A stretch of 64,000 bases of DNA from Astropecten irregularis (Eukaryota; Echinodermata; Asteroidea; Paxillosida; Astropectinidae), in contig OZ020245.1 in assembly GCA_963971285.1 (NCBI GenBank), forward strand, positions 24,070,983 to 24,134,982, given 5' to 3'. The notes under the pieces were generated by a model, which did no database searches, was not told the origin of the DNA, and was given only the letters and a program-made list of their open reading frames with translations. Positions 38,744 to 52,397 of this stretch are shown piece after piece. The position numbers were made by a program, and so were the translations under genes. How positions within the stretch are numbered: the first letter of the stretch is position 1; each line of letters starts with the position of its first letter.

Positions 38744-38860
38744 TTGACTGGAGCAGGATTCGAACCTGTGACACCTGGAATACTGCACCTGCGCTCTACC
38801 AACTGAGTTTTCCCAGCCCTATTGTCGGCGGTGTCCGAAACAGTCAATTATCTTTGTTCA
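38744..38860 (-). mobile_element. tRNA-derived element, copy at 38.8 kb
   Basis: Read on the minus strand it contains an A-box-like 'ctcagttggtagagcgc' and the B-box 'ggttcgaatcc'. It is colinear with the copy at 43,395, including the leader 'gataattgact' and the trailer 'ctccagtcaa'. The D-arm region is mutated ('gggaaaactcag'), so it is not a functional tRNA gene. It lies ~370 bp downstream of the RAB15 stop codon. Confidence 0.78.
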
Positions 38861-40959
38861 TTTTGAAACCCGCTCCAATTAATCAAATCAGTGTCCCTTG
38901 TGGTTATTTGAAGATTTTTTGATGTTGTCAGAATCTTTGATTCTCCTTTCACTTTCGCAAGGTGGTGGGTGCAATTTACTTTTCTTTCTAATTTGTCCAT
39001 CATTCCTGTTATTTAATAAAGTAAATATCAGGGTTTTTGCATGTAGAAATTCATCTATTTAAAGTATTTATTATCCATTGCCAATATTATTCATAAGACT
39101 TTACTAGTTTTTCATTTTAGTCAACAAGTATCTAACACTGTACATGCTATATTCTGCTATGTGATAACTTTGTACATATATTTGCCAAATTATTCATTCC
39201 AATTATTATAGTAGGTTTTTTTTAAATTCAGCTCAACAATATTATTTTCTTTGAAAAAACGTCTACTTAAATTTTACGTCGTCATCTTTTTGTATGTCTC
39301 ATTCAGTTACTCAATTTTTCAATATGCTGAAGGGAATATTTTTAGTTCCCCCCCAAAAAAAAAAAATTGAATTTACAATTAGCACAAAACTCAGTGTATG
39401 TTTTGCTGTCTGCGTTTAAGAGAATGAAAATGAAGTTGGTCTTATACTGTTCAAGGTACAAGAGTTAAGTCCACAGAGACAGTTTGAGTCGAGTGGTCAA
39501 TTTGTATAGTAATAGGTATCACCTGTAATTGCTTCTTTTTCAAAGGCGTACAGGACAAGAACTTAAAAGGAACTTCTACACATGAGAGGAATGAGCCTTA
39601 TTCAATTATTTTGTGCCAATGAAAGTATATCATGATCATAACGTATAAATTGCCTTCTTGTGTGTAACAGTGCCTTACCCAATTTTAGGCTGACCTGACG
39701 AGGGTAGACAAGAAATTTAGATTTTTAAATTAAATAAAAATCAACATGGGTTTAAATACTTTATGGAAGTTGAATTGGGAACAAACATAAATACATGTGT
39801 AAAGGGCTGGTCCAGCTTTTTAATATGGTTGCATGTAAAGTTTGTGACATCCGAAATATTAGGTTTTTGTACGCAAACATGAACTCTATTTATTTATTCA
39901 ATCCCTTAACCTAACACAACAATGGGCAGTGCAGTTTTTGTGTATTAACATTCCATAGCTAACAGTATTAGACTAATAATTATTAATTTTTAAATTGCCC
40001 TACTTACTGACAATTTATAATGCTTAATTTCATAATATAAAGTTAGATAGTTACTTCATACGAGAAAGTAATACAATATACTTTCGTGGTGATTTCAAAG
40101 GGTTTGGTCTCTTTTTCGGATTACAGCTGAAGCTTTGTGAAATGATAAAAAAAAAGACTTTAAAAATGTGATTTCATCTTGTACTGACATGAAGATCATT
40201 CATTGTGAAATATGAAACCTGCATTATTTAATTGTGCCTTGAGAATTGTTTTGTGACTTATTTTTCTTGAAAGTTGTTCACATTGTTGAATTTGCCAAAA
40301 TTCCCCAGGAAAAAAACCTGATAAATTACTTCATTCATCTTCATGTAATAGAACTGTGTGTATGTATTTTATGTATGTATTAATCAGTAAGTTATAAATA
40401 TACCATGGTGGTGGTTATTCAAGTTCTAATAGTGCCTTACTACTCTCAAGTTCTCAACCAACCAAAATCTGCCAACATTTCATCCCTGGGTTTTTGTTAC
40501 ACTTTGAGGGGGACGGTAAATATGAGGAAGGACACTGTATCTTTCTAAAAGTGGTTTTAAAAACTGCCTATTAAGACGATAACTATACGTGTCCTTGACT
40601 GTGGTGGATTCAGAAGGTTAACTTGCCAAAATGTGCAGCGGCGGCCATGTTTGGTGTGAACATGTGCCGTTGCAAATGCTCTTTCACAATAAGAATAAAA
40701 ATGTCTTCCTTCTTTTTGTAATTACTGACTCTGTATGTGAATTTATTTTGGTGTTGGAGTGTTGTTGTGGAGTGTATTCTGGTACCCTGCCCAAAGATTC
40801 CTTGACGACTCATATGACAGACAGTGGTCAGAGGTTCTTGGTCTGGGAATCAGACTATGTGGAGTGAATGCTGAAATAAATACATAATTATTTCGTACAA
40901 TGAAGTTTTACAGCAAAAATCCACATCAGTTGATGCAAGCTTACTAGGTAAATATGGGT

Positions 40960-41640
40960 CTTTTTTCATGCCCACTTTGCCAGTTGTCATTCAGTGCAGT
41001 AAACAAAGGAACTCCCCCCGGTCTGTTTTTGGACCAGTCCCCCAGGTGTGATGCAGGGTCTTGAGCTCCTCTTCCACGGTCCAACGCAAAGTGTTCTTGG
41101 GTCTCCCTCACTACCATTTCCCCTCTGGTGTCCAGTGAAGAGTTGTTCAGGCTCTCGTCTCATCACATGGCTGATCCATCTGCACTGCCTTCACATGATG
41201 ATGGTGTCCATGCTCTCTTGGCTGCAGCAGGTGAGAAGCTGCTGTTTGGAGGTGGTCTCAAAGCAGAATATGCCCAGTATCCTTCTGGGATTCTTGGTGT
41301 GGAAGGTGAACAGTTTGTTGAGGTCACTCTTAGTGATTCTCCAACATTCTGAACTTCACAAAAGGGTTGAAAGTACCCAACTCTGGTACAGCCTCAGCTT
41401 GATCTTGATGCCGTACTGGGATGACTTCCAGTCGTTGTTCAGCATTCTGAAGGCATTCCTGGCCTTGCTGAGGCTTTTCCTGATATCGCTGCCTGCTCCT
41501 CCGTCGTGTCGAACTGTGCTTCCAAGGTACGTGAACTCAACAGCTGTTGCCAGATCTTCTCCGTTCACTTTCACTGGTGCTGGGTTGGAGACGTTCAGCA
41601 TCATCACCTAGGTCTTCTTCTGGATACTTTTAAACCTACT
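40960..41640 (-). pseudogene. Non-LTR retrotransposon, reverse-transcriptase 3' end, decayed
   Basis: On the minus strand 41,607-41,356 encodes the recognisable segment of a LINE reverse transcriptase after the catalytic domain: 'PVKVNGEDLATAVEFTYLGS', then 'KLRLYQSWVLSTLL'. A stop follows where the family normally continues Y-G-S-E-x-W. A frame shift away, 'WRITKSDLNKLFTFHTKNPR', 'QESMDTIIM' and 'WISHVMRREPEQ' continue the same protein to about 40,960. Another in-frame stop precedes 'VMMLNV' near 41,613. This is a dead 5'-truncated insertion of the kind RTE- and jockey-like elements leave. The clade is not assigned. The 187-codon frame on the plus strand (41,048-41,611) is its antisense shadow. 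Confidence 0.88.
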
Positions 41641-42287
41641 TCCTGTTAATTCTGATTTATATTCCCTTATTTTGTTACAAGTCAATCTGTAACCAGAATT
41701 ATTCTAATACATTCAAATGTTTAAATGTTTGGATGCTTTTGCAAGACGCCTCATTAAATAACTTGTTAAATGGAGGATCTCTGCAAATTGTGTTTATGAA
41801 GTTCCCATCCCAAAATAATGCCAAACTCAAGGAACTTCAACTTAAACATTTTTCATTTACGATAATAATATTATTTTGGCCACCCCACACACACCAAAAA
41901 AAAAAAAAAAACATTTCAACATTTTAAAACAATAGTAACAATTTCAACATTATTCACTTTTCATTTATGATAATGATCAAAACATTATATTGGACAACGG
42001 ACCAATGGCCTGAGACTGAAACTGTGTATGACATTAAAAGAATTGGGCTTCAAGCACAAGAGGTACTAAAAAACTTAAACATTTCACGTGGATGGCCGGA
42101 CGGCCGAGCAGCGTACGAACGGGACGCGTACGAACAGCACTACATAAGCTTCAACTTTGCTTCGCAGCTCGCCAAAAATATTGAATGTCAGATAGATTCT
42201 AACAAACAAGCAAAATGAAATAAAACCCCGAGATTACTTCAAACAAGCACAAAATGAAACACTCTCAAATTTTGTTTCCAAGTATTA

Positions 42288-42293
42288 TTTATT
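42288..42293 (-). terminator. Probable FAU polyadenylation signal
   Basis: 'tttatt' on the plus strand is AATAAA on the minus strand, 272 bases after the FAU stop codon. It is the first canonical hexamer seen downstream. Use is inferred. Confidence 0.5.
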
Positions 42294-42564
42294 CACAAAG
42301 CTCAAGCCAACTTGCTGTGCAATGATGGAAATGACGGAGATTCTGCCATTTACTAAAATCCTAAATGATGCTATTCTGTGGATGTGAAGGACTGATGTAA
42401 GTCAGTCAGTCCTTGTGATTCCTTTTGATTCCAGCTGCCACTCTTTCTGTAAATGACAGATCCACAACCCCTGTATTTGTATGCGAGATAATGCCACCTC
42501 CACTTGTAGAAACCTGTGAGAGTGACTTATCATGGGAGGGGTGTTGAGGCATCCCATGTTTGAC

Positions 42565-45304
<2,740 letters not shown>

Positions 45305-46074
45305 GTTGATCCTATATGAAAAAGACAAAAGAAAATCAATATTTAATGCATTTATAATTATACAAATAGCAAACGATGGGATAGAAAATGTGATGCATTT
45401 GAATGCTGGTAAACTTGTGTAAGTGCCAAATGGTACACATGAGGCTGGTCAACTCGCATGCATACAGATATTAATATAAACCGTTTACGAGACCACAAGT
45501 TGGCAGGCCTTGACCGAGTTGATCGATCCATGCATGATTTGGCGTGCGTACGAGTTAACCTGCTTCGATGACTTCCATTTTTTTTATCAAATTCACAAAC
45601 TTCAAAGTTCAATAATGGTAGGGTCTACCATGGGTGTAACTGTAGTCTGTACTATTCACACAGTCACAAGAATAGGAAAAAAATGTAACGCTATGACTTG
45701 ACGAAGTTAGTGAAATTTAGAATCATACATGAATATTCAGGCCCTACAGATTCTTAGGCCCTGGCATAGGCTAGGGGCCTACTTCCAAATTCAAGTGCAT
45801 ATTCTGTTTGATATTCTGTACAAAACTGCATGCACACATGATCCACATGTTCAGTAAACACACGCAATGCATGGTGCCACTTTGAACACTTACTTTACTG
45901 AAATTGAAAACGTAAGCTAATTTTCAGAGCAAATTCAAAATAATTCTTTCACCAAAACTGTTGATTTGTCTACCAGTATGAACTGCTAATATCTTAAAAA
46001 TTCATCTGACAAGTAAAATAGGATCACGGTTGTCGTTAAATTACATAAAATGGTGAAATTGTAATGAAAAAATT

Positions 46075-46230
46075 TCCTCACGTTGTGCAAGATCACACAG
46101 ATATTAAAAGAGGGCGCTATCACCGCACATTTTTGGTCGAGTTACCGGAAACCAGCTGGATGTTGTGTGCGGGTACCAGCGTCAATTACCTTGAATAGCG
46201 CCACCAAGGTTGCCGACGGACAAGATGGCG
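46075..46230. promoter_or_regulatory. Bidirectional FAU-MRPL49 promoter with inferred FAU 5' exon
   Basis: On the minus strand a pyrimidine tract 'ccctctttt' (46,114-46,106) resembles a 5' TOP start, as expected for a ribosomal-protein mRNA. It would be followed by a short noncoding exon ending at 46,082 before the donor 'gtgagg'. On the plus strand the MRPL49 ATG is at 46,225, only ~110 bp away. Between them lies 'accggaaac' (46,143 region), close to an ETS-site core. No TATA box is seen. Start sites are inferred from motifs, not transcripts. Confidence 0.65.
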
Positions 46231-46817
46231 ATCTCCATGAGAACATCACATTTTTCGAAGTGGTTAATTAAAAATGCTCTCAAATCACAAATAATCGTCG
46301 GCGTAAGTATAATTAATCGATCTTTTACATTTAAAAGGAGCAGACGTTATCACTGTTTATATTAAAGCCATATCTATCTACTAACAGAGCCAATTAATTC
46401 GTGATTTAGAAGCAAAAAAGAAGTCACTAACTAACACAGTTAGGCCTACTCCACAAGGTTTCAGGTCAACTCGGTCCGTAACCAACTCGGTCCGAGTCAA
46501 CTCGGTCCGTGACCAACTCGGTCCGTAACCAACTCGGTCCATGACCATCTCGGTCTGTAACCAACTCGGTCCGAGGCCAACTCGGTCCGTAACCAACTCG
46601 GTCCGTGGCCAACTCGGTCCGTGACCAACTCGGTCCCTATGGGAAAATGCACGCAAAAACGTCTGGTAATTTTGTTGCAGCAAAACGAGTACGAAGTCTC
46701 GCAAATTGCGTGAATTAAACTATTTATTTAGGTCTATTTATTTATTTATTCATTTATTATCTTAAAAACATTAAAAGAATGAAAAATACATTGGCAGGTG
46801 CTGCCCAGGGCCTGACA

Positions 46818-46850
<33 letters not shown>

Positions 46851-49413
46851 CCCTGTCTTCAAAAGACGTGCCTTCCCAAACACCTGCCAATTATAAATCT
46901 TATGTTAAATTATGTTATATGTATATACACAGATTAATCAAAACAAAGCTAAAAAAGCAAAAACAAAAACACGATCATCATTATTATTCATTAATTGATT
47001 TATTAATTCTAAACATAAAAAGCACATTTTCATAAGGCATTTGACTTCGTGTATAATTTAATTAATATTTTAATTAAAATTGTATTGTGCCATTTTATCA
47101 AATAATTATGGTATCAACATAATAAGACATAATTTATTTCTTCACGGTTTCAGCCACAAGTAAAACATATTATGTTATGATGACATTAAAAACATTAATG
47201 CAAATAGCCTACATGTTGTACACTGCTGCAGCAAACTGCATGGATTCTTGTTTGTGTACGTTTTCCCATAGGGACCGAGTTGGTCACGGACCGAGTTGGT
47301 CACGGACCGAGTTGGTCACGGACCGAGTTGGCCTCGGACCGAGTTGGCCACGGACCGAGTTGGCCACGGATCGAGTTGGCCACGGACCGAGTTGGTCTCG
47401 GACCGAGTTGGTCACGGACCGAGTTGACTCGGACCGAGTTGGTTACGGACCGAGTTGACTGGCACCCCTCCACAACACTCACTAGGCCTACTAAGTCACT
47501 CAGTCAATGTAGAATGTACATGAGTCAAACGACAGTCACTGGTCAGTTGGGCCAGTCAGCTAGGTCGTTAGTGTACATTAGTCCACTCTGGTTAGTCTGG
47601 TACCTAGCTTGCACAATAAAGTAACTCGCCTAATAATGTTAGGCAGTTGTGATGCCCTCTTCAATAAAATACAATATCATTACTTTTTAAATACTTAGCA
47701 AGGTTTATTTGTGGAAAGACTCAAAGAGGGCCGGGGCCAGGGCTAGTTTGAGTTTTGAGGAAAATTATGAGGGGTCTGAAATAATCCTTGTTGATGAAAG
47801 CACACTAGCCACAGTAACTCACTTAAATGCAACTCTTCATCTGTTGGGTCTGGGTACGAGACTAACCAGAGACAGAGTAGACTAATGACAATGTACTCTG
47901 AGCCCTAGGGCCTAGTCAGTCATCACCACATGAAATCACTTGGGCTAATTAATTTATTGGCTTTGAAGTATTGAATTCATGGGTCTGTGTTGCATTTTTA
48001 ATGGTCTAGCATGAATGAGTTAAAAACCAATGATTTGTGAACAGATTCAATGAAGAATCTTTTTTTTTTTCAAATATCTATCTTCACAGAATGGCTGCTG
48101 CACCTGTACATCCAGACATGCCAGAAGTCTGTCTACAACTTCCATCAGACAAGATTCCTTTCCTCCAAATTTCTACCCTCAGCGGGCTGCGGTGGATGAG
48201 AAGGAACAAAGGACAGGCTTTATTGAGTCCGCAGAAGATTTCCGTTTTGTGGAGCGGTTGATTCCTCCGTTGGAGCCCCCAACTCCTCCTGTACACGATG
48301 CATACCCAACACCATCAGGCTGGTCCCCGCCCACAGGTGAGATGGAATATTTTGTGGGATACAGTGTGTGGTGCTTGGTGCTCTGGCCATTTTGTGGTGC
48401 AGGACCCTTTCTGGACTTATCAATAATAAGCTTGGTCCTGGGCTTAGGCTGGGCCAGTTAATTAGAAAATGTGGGTTGTGGAACTTCTCTGAGTTCTCTG
48501 AGTCTCGCAGGCGTGCTTGCATTCTACATTGGCAATGTGCTGTCACACTGTGTATTGGTGGTGCTTGCCAGGAGTTTATTCTGGGAGCAAGACCATCCCC
48601 GTCCTCTCTCCAATGTGCAAAATAGATGTTTTATCAACCAAGTTTTGACTTTATAATGCATTATTCACCAATTCACATAGACACAATTCTCAAAGCATGC
48701 TGTTAACGGTATCATGTAGTGTTTAAGCAAGCCTTTCTGAAAATTATGAGCCCATGGTTTTGATATCCCATATTTTTTCTCACTACAATTGTACACTCAC
48801 AGGAGCAGTCCCTGACTCCCCGTACTTAGTGCGAAGGACACGGTACCACAGCATACCTGTCTACTTGGAATTAAAGGCTGCCAATTCTCTGCACTTGACT
48901 GTCATCAAGAACATAGAGGGCGACATTTGGGTGAGTGTCTGCAAGCCATAGGGGGTTTATGAAACAGAGGCTTAGGCTCCTTTTCAGGCTCTGGCTCCAG
49001 CTCTGTCATCCTTAGGCTGAAAATATAGGTTGTGGTTTTTCATTGAAGCTGAAGCTATGCTTTCCTTTTCAAATCAGAGAATCTACTTCCGAACCACAAC
49101 CAAAAGCCTCTATTTTGATATCTATTATTTTAGTATGGATTCATGAAATGGAGCCTGAGCCTGACTCTCCATTTCGTAAAGCCCCATAGACAGTTCTGGG
49201 TATCAGAGAGGAGAGGTTTCATTTCAATGTTTAATTGACTTGATTTCCTCTCTTATGGTTTGTTAGGTTCTTGCCGAAGAGCTGAAGGCACACCTGGAAG
49301 GGCTGGCTGGCCGCCTTCTTCCCATGAGGGTCAACGAAGTCACCAAACAGGTGCGATATAAAGGCATGTTCCAGAAGGAGGTTAAGGAGTGGCTGGCCGA
49401 TAAGGGATTCTGA
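46225..49413 (+). CDS. MRPL49: MRPL49, mitochondrial ribosomal protein mL49
   Basis: Exons: 46,225-46,302; 48,090-48,336; 48,803-48,930; 49,267-49,413 (stop TGA). GT-AG introns join in frame for 600 nt, 199 residues. The protein is part of the large subunit of the mitochondrial ribosome. Recognisable family blocks are 'GFIESAEDFRFVERLIPP', 'YPTPSGWSPP', 'YLVRRTRYHSIPVY', 'TVIKNIEGDIW', 'RVNEVTKQVRYKG' and the C-terminal 'EVKEWLADKGF'. Exon 1 encodes a Ser/Lys/Arg-rich, acid-free leader (MAISMRTSHFSKWLIKN...), which fits a matrix-targeting peptide. The start was chosen because it splices in phase 0 to exon 2 and lies in a strong 'caagatggcg' context. Intron 1 holds a 1-kb foldback element, intron 3 a GC-rich MITE. 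An internal ATG at 48,091 is in another frame and was not used. Confidence 0.95.
46457..47467. mobile_element. TU-like foldback element with minisatellite termini (element 1)
   Basis: This 1,011-bp element in MRPL49 intron 1 is flanked by the 8-bp direct repeat CTCCACAA (46,449-46,456 and 47,468-47,475). Each end is a long inverted repeat made of tandem ~16-bp units of the form 'aactcggtccgtgacc': about 11 on the left (46,467-46,634) and 12 on the right (47,272-47,459, inverted). The inverted repeat continues inward through 'ccctatgggaaaa' and its mirror 'ttttcccataggg'. The interior (46,640-47,260) is AT-rich, has a run of about 26 A near 46,826, and no coding capacity. Outer tandem-repeat domains plus an 8-bp duplication are features described for sea urchin TU elements. 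Confidence 0.85.
48951..49185 (-). mobile_element. GC-rich hairpin MITE in MRPL49 intron 3
   Basis: ATA flanks both sides (48,948-48,950 and 49,186-49,188). The ends 'gggggtttatgaaa' and 'tttcgtaaagcccc' are inverted, followed by 'ggctccnggctc'-type subterminal repeats. The interior is strongly similar, in reverse orientation, to the element at 54,608 ('ctgtcatcctta', 'ggttgtggtttttca', 'aaaagcctctattttgata'). Confidence 0.8.
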
Positions 49414-49763
49414 GAGATGAGAAGACTGAACAGTGTCTGTCTGGTTGATTATAAACTGCACTCTGCATGATGCTGTGACATGGATAAATTTGGCCTTATT
49501 TTCTGGCCACAACGTGATGGCACCTTGGAGTTTTTGGCACATCGGGTAAAACCTGATGAGTCCCACAATTTTCAACCCTGTGCAGTACATCTTTCATTCA
49601 CCTGTTCTCCAGAATACACTGTTACATTTTCATGTGATTTTGACCAAGCACTCTAGCAGTGATCTGTTTTTGAGAATCATCAATTTCAAGGTCTTACAAG
49701 GGCCTCTCAAGGCGAGTGATGATGGAAAGGAGATAGAGGAATCTTTTTATGAGATGTAGAGGA

Positions 49764-49769
49764 AATAAA
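49764..49769 (+). terminator. Probable MRPL49 polyadenylation signal
   Basis: AATAAA in 'gaggaaataaagctggtgac', 351 bases after the stop codon. Another AATAAA lies near 49,923. Use is inferred. Confidence 0.5.
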
Positions 49770-50617
49770 GCTGGTGACATTTGGTGTAAATTAAGACAGG
49801 TTACAGCCAGTTGGAAAAAAAGAGGAGTGTCAGGAAATCCAGACGCAGAGTAATAGATGGCCTAAACTACAATATCGCAAACCTGTAGCTTGTGATAGTT
49901 CCTGAAATTTCTGTTTCAAGGGAATAAAACCACAGTAATCTGCAACATCAATCAAATCTTTCATGTGTGGTTTTTAATAATTAATTAAACTGAATTTTAG
50001 AAATGATGAGCTTCTACATGATATATGATATATGAGAACGGGCATGGTTTTGGTGAAGTACGAAATAATGCATGAACTTTCTTTGATTCCACATAATCTA
50101 TTGTTTTGTTTTTATTTGTTTGTTTACTGTGTCTTTGTGTGGTTATCTGGCTGTCTATTGGGCTGTCAGTTTGGATGTTTGTTTGTTGTGATGTTGAAGT
50201 GTTTGGTGGAGTGTGTGCAATATGCATTGGAGACCGAATCCTTAGGAGTTTTCTGCTGTCCCCTAACTCCCATCTGTACCTTTGCCCTGTATTATGTACA
50301 GTATATGTATTTATAGCCCACTTCACCTAATAGTAGCTTTGCTACATGGCAAAGGCAAAAACTGTGCAGGCAAGACCAAAAACTAGGTTCGTCACCAGGA
50401 CATGGCGAACCTTACCCTACATGATTGTATTTATAACAAAGGAGACCTCTCCTATTTTATCACAACCAGGTATCTAAAAGTGGACTTCGACATTACACAG
50501 GCATGCCAAACGAAATCATTGTTTCACTGTATACAATATACATGTAATTACTTCTGCTTATAGGCATACTGTTAATCACCAAGATTTCAGACAGGCCGAA
50601 ACAGCTACAGTCGCAAT

Positions 50618-50984
50618 ATTTTATACGTAATTTCATAATTTTTGTCAAAGAAATGCAGATTCATGTGCACAAAAATCAAGAAAGATACAGTAACTGTCAT
50701 CTGTGAAATTTCCTGTCCCATATGGTACCTACCATATCAAAAAAAAAAAAAAAACAGTGAGTGAAAAACACACGGTATTTTAAACTCTTTTCTCATGACT
50801 TTATCTCTTTCGGAGGTATAAACTGTTTTTGGTTTTACCCTTTTCTTGGTAAATACAGCATTTCAGGCAGAACAAAGTTAACAGTATGTTTCTACTATCA
50901 CCATCTTTATATTCTGTAAGTTATGGGTAACTTCTGTGAAGATTTCTGCTGTTGGTAGTTACCAAAAATGATATGCCTGTACCT
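50618..50984 (+). mobile_element. TTAA MITE family, copy 3
   Basis: Homologous to 32,945-33,289 through 'gatacagtaactgtcatctg', 'catttcaggcagaac' and 'acagtatgtttctac'. The right end 'gcctgtacct' meets TTAA at 50,985. The left terminus is diverged, so its start is approximate. Confidence 0.72.
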
Positions 50985-51779
50985 TTAAAGTATTGTCTAA
51001 ACCGAGGACGTACATTATGCCGTGTTGAAATAGTGTACAGTATAACAAACGACAACTCAATAGACTTGATAAGATCAGATTCCGAAGTCCAGTTTGCATT
51101 TAGGATTTTATTTGCAAGGTCTCTTGCGCAATCGCTTATCTAAAATACAGTGAATAAATTCTTTGCACAGCAGATTACCAATGATGACTTAATTGCTGAA
51201 TACGAAGGTTATTTTATTTAATTCGGTTGATGGGCAGGTTTTACTTGCACCGTAAGGTCAGAAGTGTGCAAGCCTTATATTTTTCTAAAGGCACGGAATG
51301 GTGAACATCCAAACAGCCGCCCAACGCAGAATAAAATGGTGCACTATTTTAATTAAAGCAGTCATCTTCAAACTGGTCTATTTCTGAAAATTACACAGAG
51401 CCTTGAAGGGTGTTTCCGTTTAAAATCTCGGTTGAATCATGATGTTGTTCCGTGATCACCAGGGATGTGAAACTTCAGATTTTAATCTGAATTCCGATTT
51501 TTTTTTTTTTTTTAGATTTTAACTAGGAATTTCAGGCTTTTTTGTACACCTGCTCTGTACAGAAGTATACTTTTAAATTTCAGCTTTTCCCTTTGTGTTT
51601 TCAGATTTTTTTTTTGTGGCCACTCACATTCCGGGATCACCACAAAAACACCTATTTGCACGCAGATTGGGGGTTTCAAAGGGAGATGGCATTTGATCAA
51701 GACTTTGAAAATGGGATTGCATGTACATCTATTAATTGCACAAATGCGACGGATACACTGTGCATTTAAAGGTATTATC

Positions 51780-52397
51780 ATACTTTGATACCATACTAAA
51801 ACAGCCCTACCAGCTGTTTAAACAGCATCTGTATTTTACTGTGGATTTGATCCCGTTAAAATCTCAATTGTCTCACTGTTCAGCAGGAACTGATAACAAT
51901 CCAAGTTTCAAGTGCCGAAGAAATCACTTTAAATTGTAATCATCACACTATCGTAGCTAGTTGTTTTAATGTGTGCCTGAACTATTTTGTCGTGCAAGGT
52001 TCGCCACGCACGCGGTTCGTGGCTCGTCAATGAAATAGGGGGTGGTGTAAAGGAGAACCTCCAAATAGCCGTCCGAGAATGGATTATTTTCCCCAGGGTA
52101 CCCCCTGCAAATCCTCGGACTATGATCCATTAGACAAATAGTTCTGGACATCGAGTCCCTAGATATCAAACATTCCTAATTCCCTCCCGTGTTTCCCTGA
52201 ATTCTCTCAGGCTCCGTTACTTAAAGACTTACGATATACTGTGGCTGTTTTTCACTCTTTTCTCAAAAAGAGGGCACCGTATGGGACTGAAATTTTCACA
52301 GATGACTAAAAAATACTGTATCTGTCTTGATGTTAAATGTTTTGCCCATGAACTTGTATTTCTTTGAAAAAAAAAAAACCAAAGTATGATACTACCT
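51780..52397. mobile_element. TTAA MITE family, copy 4, long variant
   Basis: TTAA lies at 51,776-51,779 and 52,398-52,401. The ends 'aggtattatcatacttt' and 'aaagtatgatactacct' are inverted with one mismatch. The right ~170 bp are the reverse complement of the left half of copy 2 ('tttgcccatgaacttgtatt'). The middle (about 51,800-52,210) has no match in the other copies and may be an insertion or a longer relative. Confidence 0.72.

Larger units (their letters stand above)
38376..42564. other. Intergenic region between convergent RAB15 and FAU genes
   Basis: Apart from the tRNA-derived element, the retrotransposon remnant and the inferred 3' UTRs, no gene is recognised. A 28-bp word at 40,785-40,812 ('ccctgcccaaagattcc' onward) recurs with one change at 52,838-52,865, so part of an unnamed dispersed repeat lies there. 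A run of 16 A at about 41,896 and TA-rich stretches are the only other structure. Confidence 0.6.

Noticed and set aside
41048..41611. 187-codon plus-strand frame
   Set aside because: It is antisense to a recognisable non-LTR reverse-transcriptase fragment on the minus strand.
47177..47624. Repetitive frames with 'GPSWSRTEL'-type repeats near 46.4-47.6 kb and 59.7-60.0 kb
   Set aside because: They are translations of the 16-bp units of the foldback elements; three units make 48 bases, so frames stay open without selection.
48091..48261. ATG at 48,091 (MAAAPVHPDM...) as an MRPL49 start
   Set aside because: That frame does not continue into the MRPL49 blocks; the conserved frame enters exon 2 in phase 0 from the exon at 46,225-46,302.
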